A stretch of 64,000 nt of DNA, taken from positions 1 through 64,000 of the forward strand of contig NZ_CABFPH010000006.1 in NCBI RefSeq assembly GCF_902141845.1, written 5' to 3'. The notes under the pieces are model-generated. The model had not been told where the DNA came from and did not search any database. It saw only the letters and a list, made by a program, of their open reading frames with translations. Both the position numbers and the translations under genes were made by a program. This document shows positions 16,189 through 25,711 of this stretch, piece after piece. The stretch comes from Methylobacterium symbioticum. GTDB taxonomy: Bacteria > Pseudomonadota > Alphaproteobacteria > Rhizobiales > Beijerinckiaceae. How positions within the stretch are numbered: position 1 is the stretch's first letter; each line of letters starts with the position of its first letter.

Positions 16189-18390
16189 TCATGGTCTCCG
16201 GGACGGGCCCGCCGGCGCGATGCGGGCCTCCGACCGAGCGGCTGGACCATTCTCTCGGTATCTCGTCTGCAGCAGGCGCAGGGCGTTCGCCGTAACCAGC
16301 ACCGTCGCCCCGGTGTCGGCAAGGATGGCCGGCCACAGACCGGTGACACCGGCGATGGTCGTGACCAGAAATACCACCTTCATGCCGAGCGCGATGGCGA
16401 TGTTCGCGCGGATGTTGGCGAGGGTCCGCCGCGACAGCTCGATCATGCGGCTCACGTCGACGACCCGTCCGCGCAGTATGGCCGCATCGGCCGTGTCCAG
16501 CGCGACGTCGGTGCCGCCGCCCATGGCGATGCCGACGTCGGCGGCGGCCAAGGCCGGCGCGTCGTTGATGCCGTCTCCGACCTTCGCCACGACCCTCCCG
16601 AGAGCCTTCAGGTCGAGAACGGCCCGCTGCTTGTCCTCGGGCAGAAGCTCCGCCCAAGCTCCAATACCGAGAGTTGCGGCGACGGCCTGTGCCGTGCGGG
16701 CGTTGTCGCCGGTCAGCATGACCATTCCGATCCCCTCCGCAGCCAGACGGTCTATGCCGTCCTTCGCGTCGGGCCTGGGTTCGTCGCGCATGGCGAGCAA
16801 GCCGGCCAAGGCGCCGTTCACGACGAGAGCGGCAACTGTCTTGCCCTCTTCCGTCAGTTCGGCGACCTTCGCTTCCTGATCGGGCGTCAGCGCACCGCGC
16901 CGGGCGGCCTCGCGCGGAGCGCCGAGGAAGAGGTCCAGACCACCGACCGTTCCCTCTAGGCCCTTGCCGCCGAGCGCCTTTGCCCCGGCGGCGGGCGGGA
17001 TGGGCGCTCCGTCTTCGGCGGCCTTCCCCAGGATGGCTCTGGCCAGCGGATGCGAGGAGCCACTCTCCAATGCCCCCGCAAGGGACAGCACGTCGCGCTC
17101 CGTTCGGCCGTACGCGAGCACGTCGGTGACCATGGGCTGGCCTGCGGTCAAGGTTCCGGTCTTGTCGAAGGCGACCGTCGTCACGGCGGACAGGCGCTCC
17201 AGGACGGCGCCCCCCTTGATCAGCAGTCCCTGGCGCGCCCCTGCCGCGAGAGCCGCCGCGATGGCCGCCGGCGTCGAGATGACCAAGGCGCAGGGACACC
17301 CGATCAGGAGGATGGCCAGGCCCTTGTAGACCCACTCGTCCCAGGATGCGCCGAGCAGCAGCGGCGGCAGCACGGCGACCGCGGCCGCCATCCCTACCAC
17401 GGCCGGGGTGTAGATCTTCGAGAAACGGTTGATCAGGCGCTCGGTCGGGGCCTTCGCTTCCTGCGCCTCCTCTACCAGTCGTACGACCCGTGCGATGGTG
17501 TTGTCCCGCGCGGCAGCCGTCACCCGGATCCGCAGCACGCCGTCCCCGTTCAGGGTTCCGGCGAATACCGCGTCGCCCGCCACCTTGCGCTTCGGCACGC
17601 TCTCGCCGGTGACAGGCGCCTCGTCCACCGCGCCCTCGCCGCCGACGACGGTACCGTCCACCGGGATGCGGTCGCCTGGGCGCACGAGCACGATGTCGCC
17701 GACCTGCACGAGCGCGGCGTTAACCTGTTCGGTCGTTCCGCCGGCTTCCAGCAGCGCCGTGTCCGGCACCAATTCCTTGAGCGCGCGGATGCTGGCCCGG
17801 GCGCGTCCGGCCGCGACGCCTTCCAGCAGTTCGCCGACCAGAAAGAGCAGGACGACCGTCGCCGCCTCCTCGGTGGCCCCTATGACGGTGGCGCCGATGG
17901 CGGCCACCGTCATCAACGTCTCCATCGAGAAAGGCGTGCCGTGTCGGGCTGCGGACAACGCCCGCCCTGCGATCGGCACCAGGCCGACCGACATGGCGGC
18001 GAGGAACGCCCAACGTTCCGTCGCCGGCGCCGCGTGTCCCAGGGCGTAGGCCAGCGCGAGCGACGCGCCGCAGGCGGATGCCAGCATGGCCTTGCGCGTC
18101 CGCCACCAGGGCGCGTCCGGCGCGGTCGCATCGTACGTCGGAGCCGCGTCCGGGTTCTCCACGCCATAGCCCAGTCCGCGCACCGCGGCGGTGATCGCCC
18201 GGGCTTCCGCATCGGCGGCATGCCTCACCGTGAGCGTTTCGGTCGCGACGGAGACCTCGACCTGCTCGATGCCCGGCAGGCGACGGATCGCGGTCTCGAC
18301 CTTCGCGGCGCACGATGCGCAATCCATGCCCGTCACCCGCAGGCGCGTGACAGCCGTGCCGGTCGAATCCAAAGTCGCTTCGTCGCTCAT
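16189..18390 (-). CDS. zntA: Heavy-metal P1B-type ATPase (Zn/Cd/Pb exporter)
   Basis: A 733-residue inner-membrane metal pump. An N-terminal metal-binding domain carries GMDCASC (residues 21-27). The transport site is CPC in LLIGCPCALVIS. The phosphorylated aspartate is in FDKTGT, followed by SSHPLA, MLTGDN and GDGINDAPAL. Near the C-terminus ADTGATVLVTANALRLL has the aspartate typical of Zn/Cd/Pb-type (ZntA/CadA) pumps rather than copper pumps. The enzyme exports divalent soft metals from cytoplasm to periplasm using ATP. It is divergent from a MerR-family regulator, with a 19-base dyad between them, the usual ZntA/ZntR or CadA/CadR layout. Start taken at ATG 18390 (MSDEATL), since the 20 residues before it lie in the operator region. 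Zn versus Cd or Pb preference cannot be decided. Confidence 0.92.
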   Translation of the reverse strand: MSDEATLDSTGTAVTRLRVTGMDCASCAAKVETAIRRLPGIEQVEVSVATETLTVRHAADAEARAITAAVRGLGYGVENPDAAPTYDATAPDAPWWRTRKAMLASACGASLALAYALGHAAPATERWAFLAAMSVGLVPIAGRALSAARHGTPFSMETLMTVAAIGATVIGATEEAATVVLLFLVGELLEGVAAGRARASIRALKELVPDTALLEAGGTTEQVNAALVQVGDIVLVRPGDRIPVDGTVVGGEGAVDEAPVTGESVPKRKVAGDAVFAGTLNGDGVLRIRVTAAARDNTIARVVRLVEEAQEAKAPTERLINRFSKIYTPAVVGMAAAVAVLPPLLLGASWDEWVYKGLAILLIGCPCALVISTPAAIAAALAAGARQGLLIKGGAVLERLSAVTTVAFDKTGTLTAGQPMVTDVLAYGRTERDVLSLAGALESGSSHPLARAILGKAAEDGAPIPPAAGAKALGGKGLEGTVGGLDLFLGAPREAARRGALTPDQEAKVAELTEEGKTVAALVVNGALAGLLAMRDEPRPDAKDGIDRLAAEGIGMVMLTGDNARTAQAVAATLGIGAWAELLPEDKQRAVLDLKALGRVVAKVGDGINDAPALAAADVGIAMGGGTDVALDTADAAILRGRVVDVSRMIELSRRTLANIRANIAIALGMKVVFLVTTIAGVTGLWPAILADTGATVLVTANALRLLQTRYRENGPAARSEARIAPAGPSRRP

Positions 18391-18427
18391 CGCGGCTGCC
18401 TTTCCTGACGTCCGGCACAGCCCTAAT

Positions 18428-18446
18428 TCCTCTAGTCGCCAGAGGA
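18428..18446. promoter_or_regulatory. MerR-type operator between zntA and its regulator
   Basis: A dyad TCCTCT-N7-AGAGGA with centre AGTCGCC resembles ZntR/CadR operators. On the minus strand TTGCTC and TAGGGC flank it with a 19-base spacer, the overlong spacing that MerR activators correct by twisting the DNA. The right arm doubles as the ribosome site (AGAGGAG) of the regulator gene, so binding would also restrain its own synthesis. Confidence 0.7.
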
Positions 18447-18455
18447 GCAAGCGCG

Positions 18456-18878
18456 ATGAAGCCGATTGCCATAGGAGATCTGTCGCGGCAGGCGGGCGTG
18501 AAGGTCCCGACCATCCGGTTCTACGAGGAGCGTGGCCTGCTGCCGAAGCCGGAGCGCACCGATGGAAACCGGCGGACCTACGACATGTCCGACGTCCGAC
18601 GGCTGCGCTTCATCCGACATGCACGCGAACTCGGCTTCGAGATCGAGGATATCAAAGCCCTGCTCTTCCTGGCCGGACAGCCGGATCGTCCCTGCAACGA
18701 AGCGGATGCCATCGCGCGCAAGCACCTCGGCGCCATCGACGACAGGATCGCGCGCCTCACCGGCCTGAGAAAGGAAATGCAGGCAATGGTCGACCAATGT
18801 GCCGGCGGCCATGTCAGGGAGTGCCGCATCATCGAGGTTCTGGCCGACCACGGCGAATGCCTGCACGCGGAACATTGA
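18456..18878 (+). CDS. MerR-family metal-responsive regulator (ZntR/CadR-like)
   Basis: A 140-residue regulator. The N-terminal winged helix has the family pattern IGDLSRQAGVKVPTIRFYEE followed by GLLPKPERTDGNRRTY. A dimer helix follows, with cysteines positioned for metal binding: RPCNEAD in the helix start, QCAGGH and ECRIIE in the C-terminal loop, then GECLHAEH at the end. The cysteine in the long helix and those of the loop match Zn/Cd/Pb sensors of the ZntR, CadR and PbrR group. It is divergent from zntA, and the dyad between them overlaps its own ribosome site. Role: activation of zntA when metal is bound, and probably autoregulation. Which metal is sensed cannot be told by eye. Confidence 0.9.
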   Translation: MKPIAIGDLSRQAGVKVPTIRFYEERGLLPKPERTDGNRRTYDMSDVRRLRFIRHARELGFEIEDIKALLFLAGQPDRPCNEADAIARKHLGAIDDRIARLTGLRKEMQAMVDQCAGGHVRECRIIEVLADHGECLHAEH

Positions 18879-19891
18879 CTCTGCCCACCGGCCGATTCCG
18901 CGTCCGATCGCGTCGGGTAATTGCACGGCTACAGGCCCCCGCGTCGACCTGTACCGCTTTGCCGGACCAGCCATCGGCTCAGTGGCGACTACTCCGGGCG
19001 AGTTCTGGCTGCCCGGTGGGTCCGGTCCGTCCCATCGAACGCTGACTCCGGACCGTCTCGCGGGAGGGCCGTCGGTAACGTACCTCCCGAGCGGCCTGCG
19101 CCACCATGCCGGGCCGCGCCGCCGGCGACATCGAGGGTTCCGGACAGCAGCGGTCCGGCCTCGATCTGTGCGCGTAGCTGCGGATGGGCGCCGATAGGCG
19201 GGGAGGAGGCCTCCGCGAAGTCGATGCAGCCATCACGCCGTGCCGCGCGAGACGCTGCCGGGTGTATCGCTTCGTCACGGCACCATCGAACCTCGTCGAC
19301 GCGGTGCCCTCCCGATACGCCGGAGCATCGGCGGCGCCTGGGTTCCCAAGCGCCACACTTTGACACGAAGACGGCGCACCGCAGACACCCGACAATCGAT
19401 ATTGCTCAGCTAGTGGATTTCGCAAGACGCGGCGATCGCAAAGATCAATGACGATCCGAGCGGAAGCGATGTTCTCACTGATCTCGCGCTTATGTCGAAC
19501 GACATCTAAGATGTTCCGTTCTCCAGAAGCGCACGGATCTGAAAAAATGGAGAATGATCAACCGAATCTGGTCGAATCGACGAGCGTCGGGATCGTTGTA
19601 TCGAGACGATGCCCGCTTCGGCCGGGTGGGGGCAGGGATTCGCGCACGAGGTGTCGGAAGCGCCACGGTTCCGTTTTCGAACGGCCCGTCGGCAGGACAT
19701 TCGACCGCCAAGGAGGCAGCCCGAAGAAACGGAATTAACTCTTGCCGGCGCTCGACCGAACCAGTGCATTCGAGCAACTCATGGATGCTTCGAGACCGAG
19801 AAATTAAAACTGCCATGAGTGAGTCCGGCCTTTTTATCTAGCGAATTCGCCCAAAAAAGAGGCGAATAAATGGGTCTCTAAAAGCTGGAGA
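18879..19891. other. Long gap with no supported gene, porin leader at its end
   Basis: No frame on either strand is convincing over about 1 kb. The last 100 bases become AT-richer and contain the porin leader, with a CTGGAG ribosome site at 19885-19890. Promoter elements for the porin probably lie here but could not be placed with confidence. Confidence 0.45.
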
Positions 19892-21553
19892 ATGAAAGTG
19901 AATATTAAGCACCTACTGTTAACCGGCGCCGCGTCGCTGGTTACTGCAGGGGGCGCGGCGCAGGCCGCCGACCTTCCAGTCAAGAAGGCTGCGCCGATCG
20001 AGTACGTCCGCGTCTGCTCCGCCTACGGCGCAGGCTTCTTCTATATCCCGGGGACGGACACCTGCCTGCGCGTCGGCGGCCGCGCCCGCTTCGAATACGC
20101 CATGCAGGCGCCCCTTTCGCGTGGAACGAGCGTGGGCGACTACAGCGGCTACCGCGGCCTCGCCCGCATCAACATCGATGCGCGCACGCAGACCGCCTAC
20201 GGTTCCCTGCGCGCCTTCGTCCGCCTCGAGGCGGCCAGCCGCACCGGTCTGCCGGGTCTGCATTCGGGCACGCAGACCCGCATCGGCAACGCCTTCCCGG
20301 CGCTCGGCGTCGACGGCTACGGCCGCGTGCAGCAGTACGTCAACACGGACAAGGCCTTCGTGCAGTTCGCCGGCTTCACCGCCGGTCGCGCGTCCTCGTT
20401 CTTCGACTTCTACGCCCACGACTTCGAGATCCAGGCCGGCACGCTCGGCTCGGACGTCTTCTCGACCAACGTCGCGGCCTACACCGCCACCCTCGGCAAC
20501 GGCTTCTCGGCCACCATCTCGATGGAAGATCCGAGCTTCCGTCGCACGCCCATCTACTCGGCCCAGTCCGTCGCCCAGGCGACCGCCGTCGCGGGCAACT
20601 CGAGTGCCGTGATCTTCGCCCAGACCAACTCTTTGACACCGGTCTTTGCTGGCTTCGGCCCGACCGGTCTGCCGTCGGGCGTCGGTTTCGTCGACGTGGT
20701 CCAACGCAACCGCATGCCCGACTTCGTCGGCGTGCTGCGCTACGATCAGCCCTGGGGCTCGGTCCAGATCTCGGGCGCCGTCCACGAGATCAACACCGGC
20801 AACGCTGCGTTCGGGAACTTCGTCGGCAACAACGCCGGTACCCCGCTGTCGAACACCAACCTCGCGAACGTCGCCCGCACTCAGTCCGAATACGGTTGGG
20901 CGGTCCAGGGCGGCATGAAGGTCAACCTACCCTTCATCGCTCCGGGCGACACCCTGTACCTGCAGGGCGCCTACGGCGAGGGTGCCCAGCTCTACACCGG
21001 CTATTCGTCCTGGGCCGGAGGCTACGCCCAGACCACGACGGTTCTCCAGGGCGCGCCGTTCCAGCAATTCTTCAGCGACGCCGTACTGAATCCCTTCACC
21101 AACCGGCTGGAACTTTCGACCAGCTTCACGGCTGTAGCCTCGCTGCTTCACTACTGGAATCCGACCCTACGTTCGGCCCTGTTCGGCTCCTACGGCGAAC
21201 TCAGCTTCGCACCCGGATCCCGCGCAGCCCAGTCCGCCTTCTTCGGCTATACCTCCACGGGCCCCGGCCCCTTCGGCAGCCAATTCTACAACCTGAACCA
21301 GCAGCTCCGCGACACCTACGCCTTCAATGTCGGCGCGAGCCTGATCTGGTCGCCGGTGAGGGACCTCGACATCGGCCTGGAGGGCACCTACCAGAACTAT
21401 GGCGTCCAGACCGGCCGCGTGCTCGATCTGAACAGGAACCCTCTGCAGACCAGTGCCGCGTACGTGAACAACCCGGCCAATCTCGGCGCGCTGCGCACCG
21501 TGACCAACGCCGACGTGTTCCAGGTCCGCGCCCGCGTCCAGCGCGACTTCTAA
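19892..21553 (+). CDS. Outer-membrane porin of the Hyphomicrobiales type
   Basis: A 553-residue outer-membrane porin. It starts with a signal peptide (KHLLLTGAASLVTAGGAAQA), and the mature end ADLPVKKAAPIEYVRVCSAY plus the cysteine pair VCSAY...DTCLRVGGRAR are hallmarks of the porin family of Methylobacterium, Bradyrhizobium and relatives. The rest alternates aromatic and small residues as in beta barrels and ends with phenylalanine (VQRDF), the usual assembly signal. It lets small solutes diffuse across the outer membrane. The ribosome site CTGGAG lies only one base from ATG 19892 but seven bases from GTG 19898, so translation may begin two codons later. A perfect hairpin follows the stop. 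The gene is monocistronic and near metal genes, but no functional link is visible. Confidence 0.92.
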   Translation: MKVNIKHLLLTGAASLVTAGGAAQAADLPVKKAAPIEYVRVCSAYGAGFFYIPGTDTCLRVGGRARFEYAMQAPLSRGTSVGDYSGYRGLARINIDARTQTAYGSLRAFVRLEAASRTGLPGLHSGTQTRIGNAFPALGVDGYGRVQQYVNTDKAFVQFAGFTAGRASSFFDFYAHDFEIQAGTLGSDVFSTNVAAYTATLGNGFSATISMEDPSFRRTPIYSAQSVAQATAVAGNSSAVIFAQTNSLTPVFAGFGPTGLPSGVGFVDVVQRNRMPDFVGVLRYDQPWGSVQISGAVHEINTGNAAFGNFVGNNAGTPLSNTNLANVARTQSEYGWAVQGGMKVNLPFIAPGDTLYLQGAYGEGAQLYTGYSSWAGGYAQTTTVLQGAPFQQFFSDAVLNPFTNRLELSTSFTAVASLLHYWNPTLRSALFGSYGELSFAPGSRAAQSAFFGYTSTGPGPFGSQFYNLNQQLRDTYAFNVGASLIWSPVRDLDIGLEGTYQNYGVQTGRVLDLNRNPLQTSAAYVNNPANLGALRTVTNADVFQVRARVQRDF

Positions 21554-21575
21554 GCCGCCGACGTCGAACCGCACT

Positions 21576-21599
21576 CCGTGCAGCCTACGGGCTGCACGG
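21576..21599 (+). terminator. Terminator-like hairpin after the porin
   Basis: A perfect 10-pair stem with a TACG loop (UNCG type, very stable) starts 22 bases after the porin stop. It has no T tract behind it. Confidence 0.65.
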
Positions 21600-22295
21600 T
21601 CCCCGTGTCCCTGCCCGCGCCGGCGACGACCTCCGATGGCCCGCCCGTCTCCGGCACGGAGGATGGCCGCTGCGGCCGCAGTCGTCCGAGGACCGCGGCC
21701 ATGCCGTACATGCTTCCACGCGCCCGGCCTTGCCGCGCCGTCCCTCCCGGACGACGGATCCGGATCGACGGCAATCCACCGCGACGCCGTCGGTTACGCC
21801 GAAGGACGCGTGAGCACGGACCGGCCCGACAATGCGACGAGAATGTACCATACAGCCGCGGTTCGGCCGCCGAGCCGAGGTCGGGAAACCACGGCGCCGC
21901 CGCGGATGCCGGGGGCACGACGCGTCAGACCGTGACGAGCGGCAGCGGACCAAGCCATGGCCGGATGTCTTGCGGACCGCATCCGCACCCAGACGTCAAG
22001 GCGACACGGCATCGATGCGGCCGGGGTCCGAACCGCCTTCCGCGTGGCCGCTCGACCGCCCCATCTCCGAGGCATGGTCGACGCCGTCGCCCGACGACAC
22101 CCGCAGGCATCGCGAAGACCGGATCGGTCGACGCGGGGCCGTCCGGATGCATGCGTCCGCCCCATCCGCCGCTCCGATCGTCCTGTTCCTTTCGCTCGGC
22201 CTTGCTCCTCCAGCCACTAGAGGATGTAGGCCCGCAGCGCCGGGCGATCGGCATGCCGTTGCCGGAAGAGGCCCGATCAGGAGAAACGCGCTACC
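21600..22295. other. Gap with no supported gene, leader of the two-component operon
   Basis: The frame in phase with the downstream kinase is open across this whole stretch but its translation is arginine/proline-rich and not protein-like. The promoter for the regulator-kinase pair should lie near the 3' end. Confidence 0.5.
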
Positions 22296-23018
22296 ATGAA
22301 GGCAATCGAGGCGGCCCATGTGCTTCTCGTCGAGGACGACGACGGGATGCGCGTGCTCGTGACGCGCCTCCTACGCGAGAGCGGCTACCGGGTGACGGGC
22401 TGCCGAACCGGTACCGAGATGTGGCGATTGCTTCCCGAGACCTCGGCCGACATCGTTCTGCTCGACGTCATGCTGCCGGGCGCATCGGGTTTCGATCTGC
22501 TCAGGGCGCTTCGCGCGAAAGGGGGCATTCCGGTCATCATGTTGAGCGCGCGCAGCGAGGAGGCCGACCGTGTGCTCGGCCTCGAATTGGGAGCGGACGA
22601 CTACGTCTCGAAGCCGTTCGGGCGGCCGGAACTGCTGGCCCGCATCCGGGCGGTGCTGCGCCGGTCCGCCATGACGCCGACCGCCGCCGCCGCCCGGCCG
22701 GAGGTGATGAGCTTCGACGGCTGGCGCCTCGACCTGCGCAGCCGCACACTCACGGACCCGGTGGGTGCGGCCGTCGACCTGTCGGGCGGGGAGTTCGATC
22801 TGCTCGTCGTGTTCCTGGAGCATCCCGGCCGCGTGCTCGGCCGCGACCAGATCCTCGAAATGAGCCGTGGCCGCCTCGCCGCGCCCTCCGATCGCAGCGT
22901 CGACACCCTGGTCAGCCGCCTAAGACGCAAGCTCGAACCACCCGAGGGCGCTTCTCCAGTCATCAAGACGGTGCGCGGCTCCGGCTACGTGCTGGCCGCC
23001 AAGGTCGACCAGGCGTGA
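22296..23018 (+). CDS. OmpR-family response regulator
   Basis: A 240-residue two-component regulator. The receiver domain has the acidic pocket VEDDD (residues 12-16), the phospho-acceptor Asp57 in VLLDVMLPG, the serine of MLSARS and the lysine of VSKPFG. The C-terminal winged-helix domain follows, with LSGGEFDLLVVFLEHPGRVL, RSVDTLVSRLRRKLE and TVRGSGYVL, all typical of the OmpR/PhoB class. It binds DNA after phosphorylation, probably by the kinase encoded immediately downstream, whose start overlaps its stop by four bases (GTGA). Position between a porin and small His-rich secreted proteins suggests an envelope or metal-related regulon, which is inference. Confidence 0.92.
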   Translation: MKAIEAAHVLLVEDDDGMRVLVTRLLRESGYRVTGCRTGTEMWRLLPETSADIVLLDVMLPGASGFDLLRALRAKGGIPVIMLSARSEEADRVLGLELGADDYVSKPFGRPELLARIRAVLRRSAMTPTAAAARPEVMSFDGWRLDLRSRTLTDPVGAAVDLSGGEFDLLVVFLEHPGRVLGRDQILEMSRGRLAAPSDRSVDTLVSRLRRKLEPPEGASPVIKTVRGSGYVLAAKVDQA

Positions 23019-24352
23019 AGGACCTGCTCAGGCTCGCCCGCAGTCTGGAAGGGCGCACCGTCGCCGTCCTGCTGCTGGCCGTCCTTGCCGTCCACGGCGG
23101 GGCCCTCATGCTCTATCGGCAATCGGCGGCGGCCGCCGCCGATGAAGCCCTCGCCAGCGAGGTCGCACGACAGCTCGTCCTCGTACGGGAGGCCGTCCTG
23201 CGGCGCCCGGAAGAAGCGCGCGACACCGAAGCGAAGGCCTTGTCCTCAAGCCATTTCGAGGTCGGCTGGGACCGCAGCACTCCGACCGGCATCGGCACAC
23301 ACCCGGCCCTTCGGGACCTGCGCGACCAGATCCTCGCCCTGGAACCGGTTCTCGGTCCGGGACTCGTCCTGAACCTCGATGCGCCGGACGAGTCCTTCCA
23401 CCAGCAGGACCTCCGGGGAACCGTTCCTTTGCCCGATGCGAGCTCCCTTACCTTCCGTTCGGCGCATGCGCCCAGCTCGGTGCTCGGAACCCCATGGGCA
23501 TCGTTGGCCACCGCGATGGCCGTTCTGGTGGGCGTGGCGGCCGTCGTCCTGATGCACCGGATCGCGGGTCCCCTGCGCGAGCTGACCCGTGCGACCGGAC
23601 GGATCGGACACGGCTCGACCGTGCGGGTCCCGGAGATCGGTCCGGACGAGACGCGCGGGATCGGCCGGGCGCTCAATGCCATGCAGGAACGCATCCATCG
23701 TCTGGTCGGAGAACGGACGCAGGCGCTCGCAGCCGTGTCGCACGACCTGCGGACGCCCATCGCCCGGCTCCGACTGCGCCTCGACCGCGTGGTGGACGAG
23801 GGTGAACGCCGCGCGATGGCGGCCGACCTCGACGAGATGCAGACGATGATCGACGCGACGCTCGCCTATCTGCGCGGCGACGCCGATCCGGAGGCGAGGC
23901 AGATCGTCAACGTGGCCAGCGTCCTGATGGGCATCGCCGACGCCCATCAGGACGCCGGCCGGGACGTAGAATACCGGGGGCCCGGCCGTGCGCTCGCCGA
24001 TGTACGCCCGGTGACGTTCCGGCGAGCGCTGGAGAACCTCGTCGACAACGGGGTCCGCTACGGGACGCGGGTCGGGATCGGGCTGATCGCCGATGGGAAT
24101 TCGCTCGTGGTGCGGATCGACGACCAAGGGCCGGGCATCCAGCCCGAGGACGTGCCGCGAGCGCTCGAACCGTTCAGCCGGCTGGAAGGCTCGCGAAACC
24201 GGAACACCGGCGGGACCGGCCTCGGCCTGACCATCGCCAAGCGAGCGGTCGACGCCGAGAACGGCTCGCTCGTTTTGGCGAACAGGCCGGAGGGCGGCCT
24301 GCGGGCCGAGGTCCGCCTGCCCATGGCGCAGTCCGCCCGACACACTTCGTAA
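23015..24352 (+). CDS. Sensor histidine kinase partner of the OmpR-type regulator
   Basis: A 445-residue membrane kinase starting with GTG at 23015, overlapping the regulator stop. A first membrane helix lies at residues 14-33 and a second around 160-181, enclosing a periplasmic sensor of about 125 residues. HAMP-like linker, then the H-box AVSHDLRTPIARLRLRLDR with phospho-accepting His243. The ATP-binding domain shows LVDNGVRYG (N-box), DDQGPGI (G1) and GGTGLGLTIAKR (G2). It phosphorylates the OmpR-type regulator upstream. The sensor domain has no family I recognise, so the signal is unknown. The same frame is open for 1.4 kb upstream, but that part opposes no known domain and overlaps the regulator gene, so it is not coding. 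Confidence 0.92.
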   Translation: MKDLLRLARSLEGRTVAVLLLAVLAVHGGALMLYRQSAAAAADEALASEVARQLVLVREAVLRRPEEARDTEAKALSSSHFEVGWDRSTPTGIGTHPALRDLRDQILALEPVLGPGLVLNLDAPDESFHQQDLRGTVPLPDASSLTFRSAHAPSSVLGTPWASLATAMAVLVGVAAVVLMHRIAGPLRELTRATGRIGHGSTVRVPEIGPDETRGIGRALNAMQERIHRLVGERTQALAAVSHDLRTPIARLRLRLDRVVDEGERRAMAADLDEMQTMIDATLAYLRGDADPEARQIVNVASVLMGIADAHQDAGRDVEYRGPGRALADVRPVTFRRALENLVDNGVRYGTRVGIGLIADGNSLVVRIDDQGPGIQPEDVPRALEPFSRLEGSRNRNTGGTGLGLTIAKRAVDAENGSLVLANRPEGGLRAEVRLPMAQSARHTS

Positions 24353-24435
24353 CGTGCGCGGCAATCGCACGCCAACTCGCCTGGCTATCTTGATCGTCGC
24401 TGCGGCCGGTGCCGCCCGCAAGTTGGAGACGAACG

Positions 24436-24681
24436 ATGAACCGCACACTCGCTGCAGCGATCGCTGCCTGTATGGTATCCGGAGCCGCCATCCCGGCCCG
24501 GGCCGTCGACGGGCACGGCAACGCCGAAAGACCCGAACTGATCGTTCCGAATACCGGGAGCATTTCGGGCGGCACGACCCACCGCGACGATCCGCGGTTC
24601 CGCGAAGCCAGGGAGAGGACTGCCGATGGCAGGCCGCTGCACTATCCCGGCGACGGGCACGCGCACGGGCACAGCCACTGA
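24436..24681 (+). CDS. Small secreted His-rich protein of the VDGHGN family, paralogue 1
   Basis: An 81-residue protein with a signal peptide (TLAAAIAACMVSGAAIPARA, cleavage before VDG). The mature part carries VDGHGNAERPE, VPNTGSISGGTTH, DDPRFREARER and ends GHAHGHSH, a possible metal-binding tail. A clear paralogue lies at 27187 and a decayed one near 59420. No enzyme motif is visible. The ending and the metal-resistance surroundings suggest periplasmic metal binding or buffering, but this is inference. Start chosen at ATG 24436, with GGAGACGAACG upstream. It follows the kinase gene by 83 bases and may be co-transcribed. A perfect palindrome 70 bases after the stop probably ends the transcript. 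Confidence 0.75.
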   Translation: MNRTLAAAIAACMVSGAAIPARAVDGHGNAERPELIVPNTGSISGGTTHRDDPRFREARERTADGRPLHYPGDGHAHGHSH

Positions 24682-24751
24682 GGGAAGCAGCTTCCGCGTC
24701 GGACTTCGGAGGGATCCGAACATCCGGCCTCGGCCTTCCTCCGTGCCCCTT

Positions 24752-24779
24752 GGCCGGCTCGACGTACGTCGAGCCGGCC
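24752..24779 (+). terminator. Perfect 28-base palindrome, terminator-like
   Basis: Fourteen-base half sites with no spacer can fold to a 12-pair stem with a GTAC loop, 70 bases after the small His-rich gene. It has no T tract. A dimer-binding site is an alternative. Confidence 0.55.
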
Positions 24780-25051
24780 CGCGTCATGTCTCTCCCGGTT
24801 CCGGACGCGTCGCGGAGCGGACGCCGCGACCGTCGCAGCCGCGTCCGGGAGAAACCTGCCGCGACTGCGGATGCGGACGGCGCGACGGATCGCGCCGAGG
24901 CGTCGAACCGGTCGACCGCCGCGACGACGGAGCGGGGACATCGCGCCACGGCACGTCGCCATTTCCCGTACGTCCGAATTCGGCGGAACGAATATCGAGG
25001 ATGATCTTTCGATCTGGATCGAAACCGGTCGACCGACGGCCGGGCAGCAAC

Positions 25052-25402
25052 ATGCGCCGCAGACCGTTTCGCTTCGGAAAATCGGTGCCTACCTCTCTGG
25101 TGGGTCTGGTCGACCTGTGGTGCCAGGGATTGGGTGCTTCGCCAAGCTCGGCGCACCGTGACCTCGCGGTCACCGCGCGGTGCGTCGGCGGAACGATCAA
25201 TCTATGGACGGACCTCGGTCCGGACGCGCGTCAAGCCGTCGAGCTCGCAATCGAGGCTTCCGAGCGCTTCGAGCGGGACCGCGGGACGCCTGCGGGCTGC
25301 AGGTCGCATCTAGCCGCAAGGCAACAGATCCACCGGATGTGCGACTGCCTGCATGTGGCCGCGCCGAGCGCATACGCACGACGACTGAACCTTCCCTGGT
25401 AG
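25052..25402 (+). CDS. Possible hypothetical protein
   Basis: A 116-residue frame from ATG 25052 whose second half is protein-like: TINLWTDLGPDARQAVELAI followed by EASERFERDRGTPAGC and a helical stretch with two cysteines (HRMCDCLHV). No family, signal peptide or membrane helix is recognised. The upstream 370 bases of the same frame are arginine-rich and not convincing. Being isolated between two palindromic terminators, it could be a small gene of the island or a chance frame. Confidence is low. Confidence 0.35.
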   Translation: MRRRPFRFGKSVPTSLVGLVDLWCQGLGASPSSAHRDLAVTARCVGGTINLWTDLGPDARQAVELAIEASERFERDRGTPAGCRSHLAARQQIHRMCDCLHVAAPSAYARRLNLPW

Positions 25403-25571
25403 TCGCCGCCTTCCCCTCGAGCCCGGCCGCCCGGGGGAGCTTCGGCTCGGCGGAGCAGGAGTCGGGGGCGCCCGACCTTCGGCGGCGACCTCCCGATCTA
25501 TTCCCCAGAGCCCGGTCGCAGCGCCTCCTCCATCGGCGACGTGAAGGTGGCGGAGTGCCGCGCGACGGGGT

Positions 25572-25596
25572 CGGCCCGGCCTCGTGGGCCGGGCCG
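25572..25596 (-). terminator. Terminator-like hairpin after the PepSY gene
   Basis: A perfect 10-pair GC stem with a 5-base loop lies 115 bases downstream of the minus-strand PepSY gene. It has no T tract. Confidence 0.5.
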
Positions 25597-25711
25597 GCAT
25601 GGCGGACGGCGAACACCGTCGTCCCTCGCGAAGTCGACGACATCGGATGCCGTCCGCGGAAGAGGATGGACGCGGATGCCGCCCCTTCCGCGTAGGCGAA
25701 GGTGCGGCGGA

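Noticed and set aside
21578..23014. A very long plus-strand frame that would extend the histidine kinase by about 480 residues
   Set aside because: The extension is arginine/proline-rich, lacks domains and overlaps the response regulator in another frame. GTG 23015 with the usual 4-base overlap is the natural start.
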